Shown here: one piece after another, positions 12,101-22,355 of the stretch
Numbering within the stretch: position 1 is the stretch's first letter
Layout: each line of letters starts with the position of its first letter
NCBI GenBank assembly: GCA_015227615.1
Contig: JAALGZ010000015.1
Coordinates: forward strand, 459,001-523,000
Direction: 5' to 3'
DNA length: 64,000 nt
From: Labyrinthula sp. Ha
Lineage: Eukaryota > Sar > Bigyra > Labyrinthulida > Labyrinthulaceae
The notes under the pieces: model-generated
What the model was told of the DNA's origin: nothing
What the model saw: only the letters and a program-made list of their open reading frames with translations
Databases searched by the model: none
Program-made: the position numbers and the translations under genes

Positions 12101-12877
12101 GAAGTTAAAGAAGAACAAATGGACGTGGATAAGAGACAGAAACCTACATTAAATCAAAAGCAACTTCTTCGAATTATAATCAACTTACTTTCTTTCGAAG
12201 ATATTCTAACCGAGGATGTTGTTCAAACTTCTGATGAAATGGATGATGATAAGGAAGAGAAAATACCTGAGATTAAACCTGAGAATGGTACCAGCATTGT
12301 GGTAAATTCACGGTTACTTGACTTGCTCTCTGCCCGTATATCTAGCATAAAGTTAGGTTGCACAAGCTTTTTCTCAACAGAGCAAGTCGGTGGAGTGAAA
12401 ATATTGGGTAAGGATGATACAACACTGGTCATGGATAGAATAATGACTGTTGCGATGGTTAAAGCTACATCTACCAAGAGTACAACATTAAGGCGGAAAA
12501 CAGGTCTCTCTCCGCTTGCGTTTCATATTGTCTTGCAATGCTTGAAGCTGCATCCGCAGCTCAAAGCTCATTCAGTGGGTATTTTTGAAAAAAGCATAGG
12601 AGAGAACGTGAACTTGTTTTCAACGAGCCGGTTTGAGGGAGATGAACGTCAAAACTATTTGAAGCTGGTTTTGGACGGGATGTGGAAAGATTTTGTTAAC
12701 TGCTGTGAGTTGTTGCAGACGCCTATTTTTTCACTCTTGTTAACAATGCCAATAGAAAGGCTAAACCAAATCAAAGAAGAGAATGAAGTTTTATTCAAGA
12801 GTTTGAAAATTTATTTTAAAAAGACCTCGGCAAAGAAGGAGTACCAGGATGAGGTTTCAAGACTTTTCCAGAGCTAA
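9140..12877 (+). CDS. symplekin / Pta1-like mRNA 3'-end processing scaffold
   Basis: An uninterrupted 1245-residue, mostly helical protein. The C-terminal region from about residue 1110 matches the conserved symplekin C-terminal domain: SPLAFHIVLQCLKLHPQL corresponds to the family's 'MP.LLMRTVIQSL...P.L' helix. It is followed by MWKDFVNCCELLQTPIFSLL (family 'VW..FIKCC....P.SF..LL') and LPMER-like MPIERLNQIKEENEVL. Residues 930-1000 (HVELFLGLLPWFSTKAVISGIVSVL) fit the preceding repeat region. The N-terminus is acidic and then HEAT-like. Symplekin bridges CPSF and CstF and scaffolds cleavage/polyadenylation and histone pre-mRNA processing in the nucleus. The length fits the family (about 1000-1300). 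Acidic linkers (residues 990-1060) are low complexity. The start follows the first in-frame ATG, and no introns are needed. Confidence 0.7.
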   Translation: MENDDLDDYSLSDVTDKSEADGLEYQDLKQELENTVAGAKDESALQEERLGFLSQAKEIVLFRDRSANKSLLHEHTKQFLSFLELPSTSETEVYKIFILRFFEEAIEMSSSTVVVFFIYISKKFSSFLETQVYRHQPKVFKQLLVSLNNCLFPLFKLITQPSSYKKLSSSESVASDISMNSLNLNSENESKLVLTEEFVNNELLKSFFTVVKEAKSFLEAQKDVKIYLKNSILLGLFKFLETICLVCSRQDPKASVTSITGRKNNLRKDTGPTAFSLTQMEKSVRFEQLGFLRGKLDELDKLGLDVLPCFFPCITQSKGHIFFQALRSTATLFQHRRGLREKIMTFFDNNITLFTEATAREKILIKTSFRTCFLPLLKADFLGHYYDKLLVLLFRDTVLGKEDTYLKKTLKDLQKFKANKDKFDKNRFDLVLKQSNKFKADVAAKEAEEVQKMELQIRTTFFGLGKPEKARAQNALFQNLYEALQQKERYLRPVSTSVLLNRGSSPSVAKKSFTVDNLVLKCLILHKLPQSAEASFDMDQIFDLLFTNVAIHWNLCAAYLTAMFLDESEEANFSTLFKELLNRLDAIFRCGFEVQEDEKLKRETANQLRQLVKQLPGWFLVLTRIPFPNKDILKFITRCVLAELGKEQVSPSHQAISVFGFRILEHIATTNLKLQVVAIQLLLYFSLLGDRKIRTRSLQILINGVLVSNRKRKRGEIISFGREDTFLGAKFHIEQFTKALLSPNNNFDISFENIPEISSVLEVAKTFLPELSGVENDQKREKEEEIQETNVSYLAKGENVIDVKLSFCFGIASVLPGLFSLILERYSYTEDLETRLKILKNAQFNKLLSKYVRSFGHSGTISLLNTETEIKDTIEGLTGRRYEFITYVLLHVSLTMFVTSDEKAELVKSFVSNINLPSTEILRTNHVELFLGLLPWFSTKAVISGIVSVLSHEVFSDDLKVLLLKIYFKQILDVHTLRHKVKAENESEVKEEQMDVDKRQKPTLNQKQLLRIIINLLSFEDILTEDVVQTSDEMDDDKEEKIPEIKPENGTSIVVNSRLLDLLSARISSIKLGCTSFFSTEQVGGVKILGKDDTTLVMDRIMTVAMVKATSTKSTTLRRKTGLSPLAFHIVLQCLKLHPQLKAHSVGIFEKSIGENVNLFSTSRFEGDERQNYLKLVLDGMWKDFVNCCELLQTPIFSLLLTMPIERLNQIKEENEVLFKSLKIYFKKTSAKKEYQDEVSRLFQS

Positions 12878-13647
12878 TAGTATTGTGTTTCCTGTAATTG
12901 AATTCAGTTAGTCGAGTTTATCCCGAACATATATGTTATTGCCTTAGTTTGACTCGAATAGGCTGCTGATCACTAAAGTACAAGTGTTTAATCTTAGTGT
13001 CATAGGCAAAAACATATAAACCCTTTATTGACATCTTGAACATCTACATTCTACACTAGTCAACGGGCCTTTGACTTCTCTAGGTTCTAACTCTTTTCAA
13101 CCCTCTACTTAATCAGCGCACATCCACCATTTCTTCCATAACTTCACGCCCCTGCAGCCTTCTGTAATATCTCATTAAAGTACTACAGCGACAATAGTCG
13201 TGCGTTAAAACATAAGGATAGATCCCAATTTTGGGTTTTAAAAAGAAGAATTATATTTGAGAACAATTTAGGTTAGAGAAAATTAAGTTCATCTGATCTT
13301 CTATAGTAAAGAGTATTGTCCAACTCATGGGAATAATGAAAAATGAAATAGCTACTCTTATCCTGAAGCACTGCATTACACATATAAACAACAAATTATT
13401 CTAAGTGTACAATACCTATGTATATGTTAACATTTGCAAACCTTGAAGGACAAAGCAAAACCAGTCGTGGATTCTTTATCAAAGTCATCTTTGAGAATTA
13501 ATAAAAGCTAGACATATGCTACAGAAGTAGTTTTGAATAAAGTCAAGAATGTCCTAAATCAATTAAATTTTCTAAGCATTACTTCAGAAGAACCAAACTA
13601 GTACTGCTTACAAAGATATCAACACACACGACCAAAGCGGTTGCAAG

Positions 13648-13875
13648 ATGGACTCAGAGCAACATCATATTGAGATTCTGTATAAGATCATCCCCAATTT
13701 TAAGAACAATCTCGAAAGGAAGAAAAAATCAGCAGAAAAATCGAAACTCCCAGCTTCTACATTAGGAAATAGAAAGATATTGAAAGTGGACCCCAAATCC
13801 TGTTATATACCAAAGGTCAAATACCATTTAGACAGTCCCTTATACCCACGGTTCTGGGAAGCTCGAGCTCTGTAG
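13648..13875 (+). CDS. possible small protein, unidentified
   Basis: A 75-codon ORF from a clear ATG. The product is basic in the middle (ERKKKSAEKSK) and ends with an aromatic/proline-rich tail (HLDSPLYPRFWEARAL). Its composition is more protein-like than that of neighbouring random ORFs. It has no recognised domain, signal peptide or prenylation motif. It could be an exon of a larger gene or a relic. Confidence 0.25.
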   Translation: MDSEQHHIEILYKIIPNFKNNLERKKKSAEKSKLPASTLGNRKILKVDPKSCYIPKVKYHLDSPLYPRFWEARAL

Positions 13876-15789
13876 AGATATCATTTACATCGTGCATCTG
13901 TCGCTGTCCTTTGTTGATAATAATTATTTGCTTATGTGTTAGCTCTTATGAACTAAACTAAAAACTGGATGCAGCAATTTTGGCTTCTATTTGAATTAGA
14001 TACTATTCGTTCATGCATTTAAAGACCACAAAAAAAACATTAGTGATTTATCAAAATTCCAGAAACCTGTCTCTTCAATCAAAATTAAGCTATTAACTCT
14101 AGATAATGTGATGGTGTACTTGCTCTTGAATATATATATTCTTGTCATCTTTTAAAATAAAATCCTTTACGACCACAGATGCATATCGATTCTTGCCTAT
14201 CTATTGATAGTTCGTCCTTATATATTTATTTATTAAAATTTTTTCATGACTCTCGAATAACTATGAATGACTGTTGAGAAGCACTGAGAGTTTTCTATGA
14301 AGAGTGGAACATGTCCCTGATCAAAGCAACTAAAACCGTTTATTCTATTTTTTCATAGGAAACGCTTTTCATGAAATACTGAAAGACCTAGTTTTAATTC
14401 ATTCCAAGATTAATTCCAGGGTTCTTGGATATTTTGTGGAAGTTTTCATGTAGCACATAATTGTAGTATAGAAACCTTCTTCACTTTCTTTATAGTCACA
14501 TAACGGTTTTTTTGCATAAGTTTTCACAATCAAAATAAGAAGAGAGTCAGGGCAAAGAATAGAAATTCTATGGCGATTGGTAATCGGTGTCTAGAATAGA
14601 ACTGGATTATTATTGACATTCCTATCCCTATGAAGATCTTATTTAGATAACTGCTCCAAGATCGTAGGAAAAGTTTCCAAAAAACATAGTTTATTAACAG
14701 AAAAGCAGTAAGATTGAAAACTACAGCTACACTTAAAATTATTTAGCTAAGTGAATCTAAAGGGTCTGGGCATCTGAATCGAATGCATTAACCTTCACAG
14801 AACTTATACTATTGGCCTACAAATTGGATTAAATGAAATATTCACAATTAAAAGAAAACATTTTATGCATTTATTTCCGACTAACATTTTCTACTTTTCA
14901 AATATATTTGAATATGATTCTGCTGTTTACAAAGGATTTTTCTAATTACTCGGTATGATGTGTTAAAGATTTAGATATGACAAAGTTTAAGTTTATGCCA
15001 TCGGCCTCAAAACCATGAACAGTGAGGACCGTCTCTATTTTCACCATAGTTTGAAGGATAAGTCTTCTTGAAAACCAGAACCAAGTACAACGAATGAGAA
15101 GAATTTTTTTCTTGCAAGACAAGATGCTTTGGGTGTTTCCCACATTAATAGCATCAAGTCGTAACCCGATGACTATATGAAAAGGTTTCTTACCTGTAGT
15201 AGTACCAGGGTAGCGAATTATGACCTGTGTTAGAGACATGTTTGTTGCCTTCTGTTATATTCCAAAAAACTATTAAGATGCATAAATATCCCTATCACTG
15301 TATTCGAAAAATCACGAAAACTGTTAATGTAAGCTTCGTATGGGGGTTCAGTTCATAAAACTTCATGCTTGAAGTTATTCTTCTTAAATCAAAAAATTAT
15401 GTACCAACAAGTGCAACATTGGTTGAGACCATGCAAACTATGAGTTGACCCAGAAAATGAACACTTTGCAAACCATTTAATACTTCTGGGCATAGATCAA
15501 GAATTTATTGAATCCCGTATCAAGAATTATTGGAAAGTTCAGGATTGAAAAAACACCCGAAAATGCAAAAAAATAGAACTCTTCTGTAAGTATGGGAGTA
15601 ATTTCCAAATCAATAACATATTTCTCATATCGAGCTAAGAGTTAGCACATTATTGAATTGCTTACAGTACCGTGGCAAGAAAACGTATCAGCGTTCGTTT
15701 AGTGGATTCAAGTCTCAAACGACGCAAGAAAGGGCTTTAGGTGAGTTACAGTCTACTTGTATGACCGAAGAGTTTCCAACCTTCGAGTG

Positions 15790-15800
15790 CCCCCCCCCCC
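15790..15800. repeat. C homopolymer of about 11
   Basis: A run of about 11 cytosines followed directly by an A-rich tract. It is conspicuous in an AT-rich interval and prone to sequencing length error. Confidence 0.7.
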
Positions 15801-17929
15801 AAAGAAAAAAGTCTTGAATTTTCTGTATGAGAGGGAAGGTGACTCTGATTATAATAAAATGAATCTGGACACATTTATTACATTGTTTTGGTTATGTAGA
15901 TTTGTAAAAAACTAGTTAATTTATCAGTAGCATGCAACAGTTTAGGATATAAGCCTAAAGATATTTGCAAGTAATACTAAAGTCTGAGCCCAATACAAGG
16001 TGACTAAGCCCATCATTGAGAAAGCATATGATTCGTGAATTACTTTTGCATTTCTTAAATAATAGGTGATTGCTGATGCAAATCTTCTGTCTTCTGACTA
16101 CGCTGTCATTTGCAATAGCTCAGAGTTTTTTTTGAATTATTAAAAGTGTTGGTTACTTCTCGGTATTTAAGATCACGTGATTCTATTGGGTGAGTAGAAT
16201 TCAGCATAGTGTTAGCCAGAGCGGGGAAATATCGATCAAACAAATCATTTTATAGTTCTAGAACGAGATGTTTTCATAATAACCAATTGACCAAAAAAGA
16301 AGGTTTATCACTAATACTTGGAATGTACATTATATGTTTTGAATTCTGTATATTTGCAGATTTGAAGAAAACTGGTGGATTAATGTTGATAATGGTCTCC
16401 TAAAGCTTATATGATCTGAATTTAACCTAACTGTTCAAATACATTAACTCATTGTTCGATAAACTTAGGTTGTTGATGGTAAGTCTTGATTATACCTGCT
16501 GTTTCAATTCAAGGGTTGTATGAGCTTGATGCTTTAAATTATGGGTGTTTGTAGTTCCAATAACAGATAAATTTTTAAGGTGTTTGACTCTTTATTGCAG
16601 AATAAACTCAAGATTAGCAAGAGTTAAGTACCTAAGTAATGATATTGCGTCTATATATACCTCTGAGGATTTTTGAATAGTATTATTATTGTTCTAATAT
16701 ACATCTTAGAAGCTCAAGAAAAGAATTTTGTGCAAAATAAATCTTAAATTTTAAAATTTATTTGATATGTAAGCTACTCAATCTAATAAAGCAGCATAGA
16801 ATCAAGTATCAGTTTGGTCGCCATTTAGAAGGAAATTGTAGGTCATCGGTTCCTCCCTAATATTAACCATATTGTTTAAAGTATTTCTAAAATGTGAAAC
16901 TACACGAAGTCATGTTCTTAATGGATCCCTTTAATATTATTTGTCGGCTACTGGATGCAAAATAATAGATGAATACCTAATGGTAGTCTCAAGGAAGAGC
17001 GGTTATAAACAGAAGGTAAGGTTATATTTCAAGTTAACAAGAATGCCAAACTCGATAAACTATCTACATTAAAAACCGTAGTATGAGCTTTTTTGAAATT
17101 AACCACTTAGCTAGTGTTTCCCATAGATGGGATTTAGGTAATTAGGGTGACAACTTCAGACGTCCTCAAAGGAAAACATAAAGGGAAGAAGTGAAACCGA
17201 TCTAGTTGTCTTATGACAAATTTTTATTTTTAATAACTAAGTTTAGTTCTTGCTCAGCGAACAATCCTGAACCTATCTGGCAATAAAGATCTCTCTCTAT
17301 TTTCATTTAAGCAAACAGCAGATATTTCTCTGAAACAAAAACTTTGCTGGTATCATTCAGCAACGGGAAGACTGGAAGAATTTATTGCCATTATGAACAA
17401 TTGACCCACAGTCGAAGATCATACGAATAAATTGAACTATACAATCTTAAAAAAATGAATTTTTGCTCAGTTACATTTGTTTTCTGGATACGGATGGATA
17501 CCTTATGCAAGTGCTAAAACCAATTAAATATATGGTTTAGTCCTGCATAAAAATTTTCACGGATATAGTACAAAAAAATTGCGTGTAATAGTCATTCTGA
17601 TAATCCCCTGAAACAAAACCGTAAATTAACATCTATTAGAAATGACTATCCTACACACAAATATAAGTTTCAAGAGAATAAATAACATTGTGGCCCCGAT
17701 AAAAAATGTGACCAGGGGTTCAAGATCTGGTTGGAAGCACATGTCCAGATGATTTTGGACCAGTACTTTGGCTCTAGAGATTCCAAGAGTTCCAGCCGAG
17801 GATCTGCAAGAGACAGTGTGTACACAAGAAGTTTTTTTTCTGGTAAGCTAATCGCTATCTTGCAGCTTTTTGCATGAACCCGCTTAAAATATACTTTATT
17901 AGATTGTATCCTGTGTTGCGATTTTCTGT

Positions 17930-18144
17930 AGATTGGGTTGTTCGTTCTTTTGGGCGGACATTTTAATGTTTCTTCTCATATTGGTGGTTGTTTGGTACAA
18001 GAAGATGTATTGTTAGCACCAGAGCTCCTTTATAGTGCCTTTTTTTCATCGGCGCTGGTTCTCTTTAGTTTTGCCGAGATATATGTTCTCGGGGATGCAT
18101 GGTTTGAAGTGCTTGAACGAGCTGCGTACTCCTATTTCTGGTAA
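17930..18144 (+). mobile_element. possible LINE endonuclease fragment
   Basis: An open stretch reads FVLLGGHFNVSSHIGG and, about 35 residues later, LGDAWFEVLERAAYSYF. The spacing resembles the 'GGDFNV ... L.D.WR ... YT' signature of AP-type endonuclease domains of non-LTR retrotransposons, with the catalytic Asp of GDFN replaced by His. No adjoining reverse transcriptase is recognised. A chance resemblance is possible. Confidence 0.25.
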
Positions 18145-19531
18145 GACTATGCTTTCATGTCGAATTCATGCTTTTTGATGTATTTAACGTTTTTTTTCTG
18201 ATTCTTCTGAAGTAATCCTTAGATTTAGGAGATTATGGTCGGGTGCTCCAGCAGAAAAAGTTCAATCCACCAGGTAAGCATAATGAGATGGGTCTGTGTC
18301 AAAATTTCCTTAATTTATTAACCTGTAGTCAGTTCTTTCCCCCATGCTTATGAAATTGTCAATGAGCAATGAAATGGAATTTTATTCTAGTATTGATGAT
18401 ACAAGTGTTGTTTGTTGGTGGGAAGCCTTGAGTCGCTTAGCTAACAAACTTTTATATTCTTCTCTAATCCAGTGTTCTAGCTGGTAGTTTTATCAAGTTG
18501 CAAATAGATCCAGGTGCTTGCTCTCTTTTTTTGCAGTAGTTAAGAAACTTATTCTTTGTTCTGGACAACTTATAAACTTTTCTACAAAGGAAACCAAGTA
18601 CTTAATCAATTATGTAGCTTTGACCACCATATTGCAGTATGAAAAGTTCCAGCTATTGTGTCAAAATTTTGGGCAATCATTGTTAATATATTTTGTATTG
18701 CTTTGCTTTTCGATGAAAATTTCTCAAAAAGTAGCACTTTGTCCACTTTATATTAGTTTTTTCATAATGTATATCATTAAATAGTAGACCAAGAAAAATA
18801 CCACCGGGTATCATAATCTCTATTGTAATATTGTTATAATACCAGTATAATAAAACCTACGCCTACGCTTTTTTAGCAATGGACTGATAAGTTTTTCTCT
18901 ACAAGCAACTAAAGTTTAGATATTTGTCTTATACATCTCTAGGTATAACTATAGTAAGAGAAGTCAAAGAATAGTAAAGTAAGAATGTTCTGGGATTTTT
19001 TATACTTTGCTCTTCCAGTATATGTTTTTTAATAGAGGTGGTCATTACTTAAGGGTTGGTTAAGGGTTCGCCTTTTTTCGATAGAAAATCTTAGGGAGCT
19101 ATTTATTGTTTCACATATAACCTGGAATTTAAACTTTAATTTTAAACATCCAATCAAATTACATGATAATACAATTCGAACGAAATTAAAAATTGTATGA
19201 TATAAATATATCTCATGATATTATATATTTAAAGAATAAGTAAAAATATTGTGTTGTTTTGAATAAAAATATTGTGAAATATCAATCATATATTCGGATC
19301 GTATATCGTATTGTTTACATCCACTAGCTACGCTAGATAACTTCTATAAATTGATCCGATCTAGTGAACAACTCGCTGTTAACAAAAAATAAACTTCAAC
19401 TAAATTCTTTGAGAATCACGTATAAGCTCACGATTCGCTAATAACGTGAAACCACGAAACTGCTATAGATTTAATTTACTTGTTTTCTGCCTCTTAAAGA
19501 CGTTTTTGTTTTCACAGGGGAATATTTCTTT

Positions 19532-20602
19532 ATGTCTAAAACAACTCGAGAGCGGCTAGAAAATCTCAAGAAAAAGGTCCAAGAGGAGCGAAATAAAATA
19601 GCTTCAGGTACGTTTCAAGGGGGAAGCTCACTGGATGGTTTTACATTGAGGCCGATGGCCTTCAAAGCAGATCACGGTAAGGACAGGTACTTATCTTTCG
19701 CCGGTGCGAATAGACCTCATAATCTGTTGTCTTGTTTTAATTCTGCATTGTACGTAAGAAATGCTGTAAGTGAAGATGCCTTAAGTTATTTCACATGGGA
19801 TCAGGCAATATATGTTCGCTGCTGTGCGTATGAGAAAGATAGATCTAACTTCATTGCTGGAGGTGGGATGAACGGAGAAATTGCTGTATTCAACGCTCTT
19901 GGTCAGGAAACTGCGGAGGGAATCGAATTTGATGAACCTAAAATGGTATTTGCACCTGAGTTTAACAGTCCTGTTTCAGAAGTTGCATTTTTTGATGAGA
20001 CAGCGTTGGTTGCCACGTGTTCTTCTGGAGAAGTAACTGTTTGTAATGTTACTACTGGCTCAGTAGAACACACGTTTGCTGGACATCCTTCAGATGCGGA
20101 ATGTTGTGATGCTGAAAGGCTCTCCAAGAACTTATTTATTACAGGAGCTTGCGATAAACGGGTTAAGGTTTGGGATAGATCTACAATCTCAAACAGTGCC
20201 CTTCCTGTCGAGATTTATGATACAAATGACGAAGTGACAAGTGTTAGGTTTATGCCTTTTGGGTCTGGTAATAGTTTTATTGTAGGTGATGAAGATGGTT
20301 TTGTTTCGCTGTTCGATCAACGCAGTCATCAGGCAATTAAAGAAATGAAGAATGGCAAGGTGTCAAGTTCTGTAAAATGTCTTGAATCAAGCACGTCGGG
20401 TAGATTAATATTTGCAGGTACTGAAGCAGGAGCAATACTTGTATACGATACACTGGCAACTGTGTTGACTCCCTTGCAAGTCAAAAAAGACGATGAAGGA
20501 AGTCAAAACCTCATGAGGAGTGTAACAAGCTTGGCTACACAAAGTGGAGGCTATGCTTTAGCTTCGGCGTCATTAGATGGTATTACAAGAATATGGGCCT
20601 GA
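19532..20602 (+). CDS. heterotrimeric G-protein beta subunit
   Basis: A 356-residue WD40 protein close to the usual G-beta length (about 340). Residues 1-25 form a charged coiled-coil helix (ERLENLKKKVQEERNKI), where canonical G-beta pairs with G-gamma. The blades follow G-beta in order: YVRCCAYEKDRSNFIAGGG matches the 'VMTCAYAPSGNYVACGG' blade, then FITGACDKRVKVWD, SVRFMPFGSGNSFIVGDEDG with LFDQRS, GRLIFAGTEAGAILVYD, and a terminal strand ending in IWA (IWN in animals). Only one clear GH...WD pair remains (GHPSDAE...VKVWD), so the propeller is divergent. G-beta/gamma binds G-alpha-GDP at the plasma membrane. The stop lies 115 bp from the stop of the convergent G-alpha gene, and AATAAA occurs at 20644-20649. 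No G-gamma gene was recognised in this window. Confidence 0.75.
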   Translation: MSKTTRERLENLKKKVQEERNKIASGTFQGGSSLDGFTLRPMAFKADHGKDRYLSFAGANRPHNLLSCFNSALYVRNAVSEDALSYFTWDQAIYVRCCAYEKDRSNFIAGGGMNGEIAVFNALGQETAEGIEFDEPKMVFAPEFNSPVSEVAFFDETALVATCSSGEVTVCNVTTGSVEHTFAGHPSDAECCDAERLSKNLFITGACDKRVKVWDRSTISNSALPVEIYDTNDEVTSVRFMPFGSGNSFIVGDEDGFVSLFDQRSHQAIKEMKNGKVSSSVKCLESSTSGRLIFAGTEAGAILVYDTLATVLTPLQVKKDDEGSQNLMRSVTSLATQSGGYALASASLDGITRIWA

Positions 20603-20717
20603 GGTGATATTTTTCATGTTGAAGCTATTGGTGTTTAGAATTGAATAAACTCTAACTTTTTATCCTCTTCATCTTATTACACTTAACTAAGTTTAACCAA
20701 AGATTACAAAACTAAAC

Positions 20718-22355
20718 TTAGAATTCTAATATGTTCTTTTGTTTCTTTGAAAGAAAGGAGTTGCGAAATCTGGCACCAAGGCTTTGTCTAAGTGATTCCC
20801 CAGAGGGTTGTGATCGAGATGTGTTTATCGACTTCGATCCCGAGCTTTTATGAAAAGTAGTTTCAGAGGCAGTGCTGCTGTCATGCTTTTTCGCCTCATC
20901 TTCTATTTCAGCTAATCCCTTATAAGTTGTATCTAATAAATCCTCATCTACATCTTGTTCTACTTCAACAAAACCCGTAGATGTTGCAGCAAAGTTCTGC
21001 AACCTATTCGCATTTGAAGACACACTGCTTCTTCTAACATATCTATCAAAATCTTCTTTGATGCGACCATTTATCCTTGTCTTGGTCGCTGAAGAAGAAA
21101 TAATATCTTCGAAAACATCCCTGATATTTTTCTCGTTGAAATTATCTACGATTACACAAGAAACATTTTCTCTCTTCAAAAAGGAGTTTTCGTTGTCACA
21201 TTGCTTTAAGAAAGTTTCACAAATGTATTGATAATTGTCATGAAAAGAGAGAGATTGAGGTGCATCAGAGAATAAAGTAGGATTCGACTTGTGTATACCA
21301 AATTTCCATGTATGCAACAGTGCTCTTAAAACATCACTCTTGGTGAAAATTATTTTGACTGATTTATCTACTAGAAAATCACTTTCACATAATACAGAAA
21401 ACATCTGATTTGAATCATGAAGAAAATTTTCTTTTTCTTCATCCTCAGTGTAATAAACATATTCAGATAGAGAAGAAAAAAATAAAACAACATTTGACTG
21501 TCTCAAAAAATATTCCCATTCAGTTCTACGTTCATACAATCCACCCACATCTAACAACTTGACTCTAGCAGCTTCTAAGCTAACACTTGAGCTATTATAA
21601 CCATGTGTTTCATTATGCAATTTCAGATGCAAATCCTTAGGAATAGAATATCCATCGTTAAGAAGCTTTTTACATCCTTTTGCGTAAGCCACAAGCTCAT
21701 TTCCCTGAAAGTATTTCGACTTTCTATACATTGTCAAGAATTGCGTATCCTTCCACAAGCAGATTATCGCATCAGCAACAGCTTCCGTGAACAAATACTG
21801 GGGGAAATTATTCATCAATGTTTCGGAAGCTTCCTTTGCCTTCTTTGCGATCAAAGCCTCTTCAACCAAATCCAAAATGGAAAGCGTTGTCTTCAACAAA
21901 GTGGCTTGTGCCTGTGATCTTCCTTCATTCTCCAACAATAACTCAAAATCTTTTGGTGAGTAGATGGAAGAAATCTGTTTAAAGAAGGTCGTCTTCCCTG
22001 AACCGGGTATGCCTACGAGACTTACCGAGAGAGACGGCTTAAGTTTCGTTGCTAAGCTAGCTCTTCTAGTTTTGGCCTTTTTCTTTCTTGCTTTCTCTGC
22101 ACGACTATTCTTGATCGCAGTACCAACTGCTTTGGATGACTGGTATGCACTGCTTAGCGAGAACCTTTGAAAACCTGGGGTGAACCTCTTGGAGTTGTAG
22201 CCCTTTGTTCTAGTGACGCCGGTGTTAGTTCCGTCTCCCTTCTGTGTTTTTCGTTTGTATCTTGTCATATTCGAAAGACTTCGTAAAGATATGTAACTAT
22301 TGCTGCGAGATTTTCTGTTTCGGTTTGAAGGGAGTCTTGAACTTGGATTATCCAT
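20718..22355 (-). CDS. divergent G-protein alpha subunit with altered GTPase residues
   Basis: A 545-residue protein. Residues 1-108 are a Ser/Arg/Lys-rich extension with no Met-Gly acylation site. The Ras-like domain follows: P-loop GIPGSGKTT (115-123), a helical-domain-like insertion (about 140-235), DVGG (269-272), the hydrophobic strand VVLFFSSLSEY with DEE (303-307), TKSD (338-341, the family NKxD) and a degenerate TCAT region (VIVDNFNEKNIRDVF, 401-415). About 125 residues of acidic/Ser-rich tail follow. Two catalytic positions differ. The Gln after DVGG is Leu273, and counting back without gaps the switch I Arg is His247, while the Mg-binding Thr is kept (Thr250). In animal G-alpha, Gln-to-Leu and Arg-to-His block GTP hydrolysis. 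The neighbour is a convergent G-beta gene. Reduced GTPase activity and non-canonical membrane attachment are inference. Confidence 0.8.
   Translation of the reverse strand: MDNPSSRLPSNRNRKSRSNSYISLRSLSNMTRYKRKTQKGDGTNTGVTRTKGYNSKRFTPGFQRFSLSSAYQSSKAVGTAIKNSRAEKARKKKAKTRRASLATKLKPSLSVSLVGIPGSGKTTFFKQISSIYSPKDFELLLENEGRSQAQATLLKTTLSILDLVEEALIAKKAKEASETLMNNFPQYLFTEAVADAIICLWKDTQFLTMYRKSKYFQGNELVAYAKGCKKLLNDGYSIPKDLHLKLHNETHGYNSSSVSLEAARVKLLDVGGLYERRTEWEYFLRQSNVVLFFSSLSEYVYYTEDEEKENFLHDSNQMFSVLCESDFLVDKSVKIIFTKSDVLRALLHTWKFGIHKSNPTLFSDAPQSLSFHDNYQYICETFLKQCDNENSFLKRENVSCVIVDNFNEKNIRDVFEDIISSSATKTRINGRIKEDFDRYVRRSSVSSNANRLQNFAATSTGFVEVEQDVDEDLLDTTYKGLAEIEDEAKKHDSSTASETTFHKSSGSKSINTSRSQPSGESLRQSLGARFRNSFLSKKQKNILEF

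Larger units (their letters stand above)
12878..19531. other. 6.6-kb gene-poor interval
   Basis: Between symplekin and G-beta there is AT-rich DNA with scattered short ORFs that I cannot assign, such as 14946-15239 minus, 16209-16403 plus and 18518-18784 plus. Separate entries cover one possible small gene, an 11-C run and an endonuclease-like fragment. About 190-250 bp before the G-beta start there is a small imperfect palindrome (CTAGC-TAC-GCTAG, near 19325). No RNA gene was recognised. Confidence 0.4.

Noticed and set aside
13648-13875. Candidate G-gamma subunit near the G-protein genes
   Set aside because: The length fits (75 residues), but there is no C-terminal CaaX box and no coiled-coil pairing helix. 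It is 6 kb away.
17710-17740. GGTTCAAGATC resembling a tRNA B box
   Set aside because: No A box at the right distance and no cloverleaf pairing.
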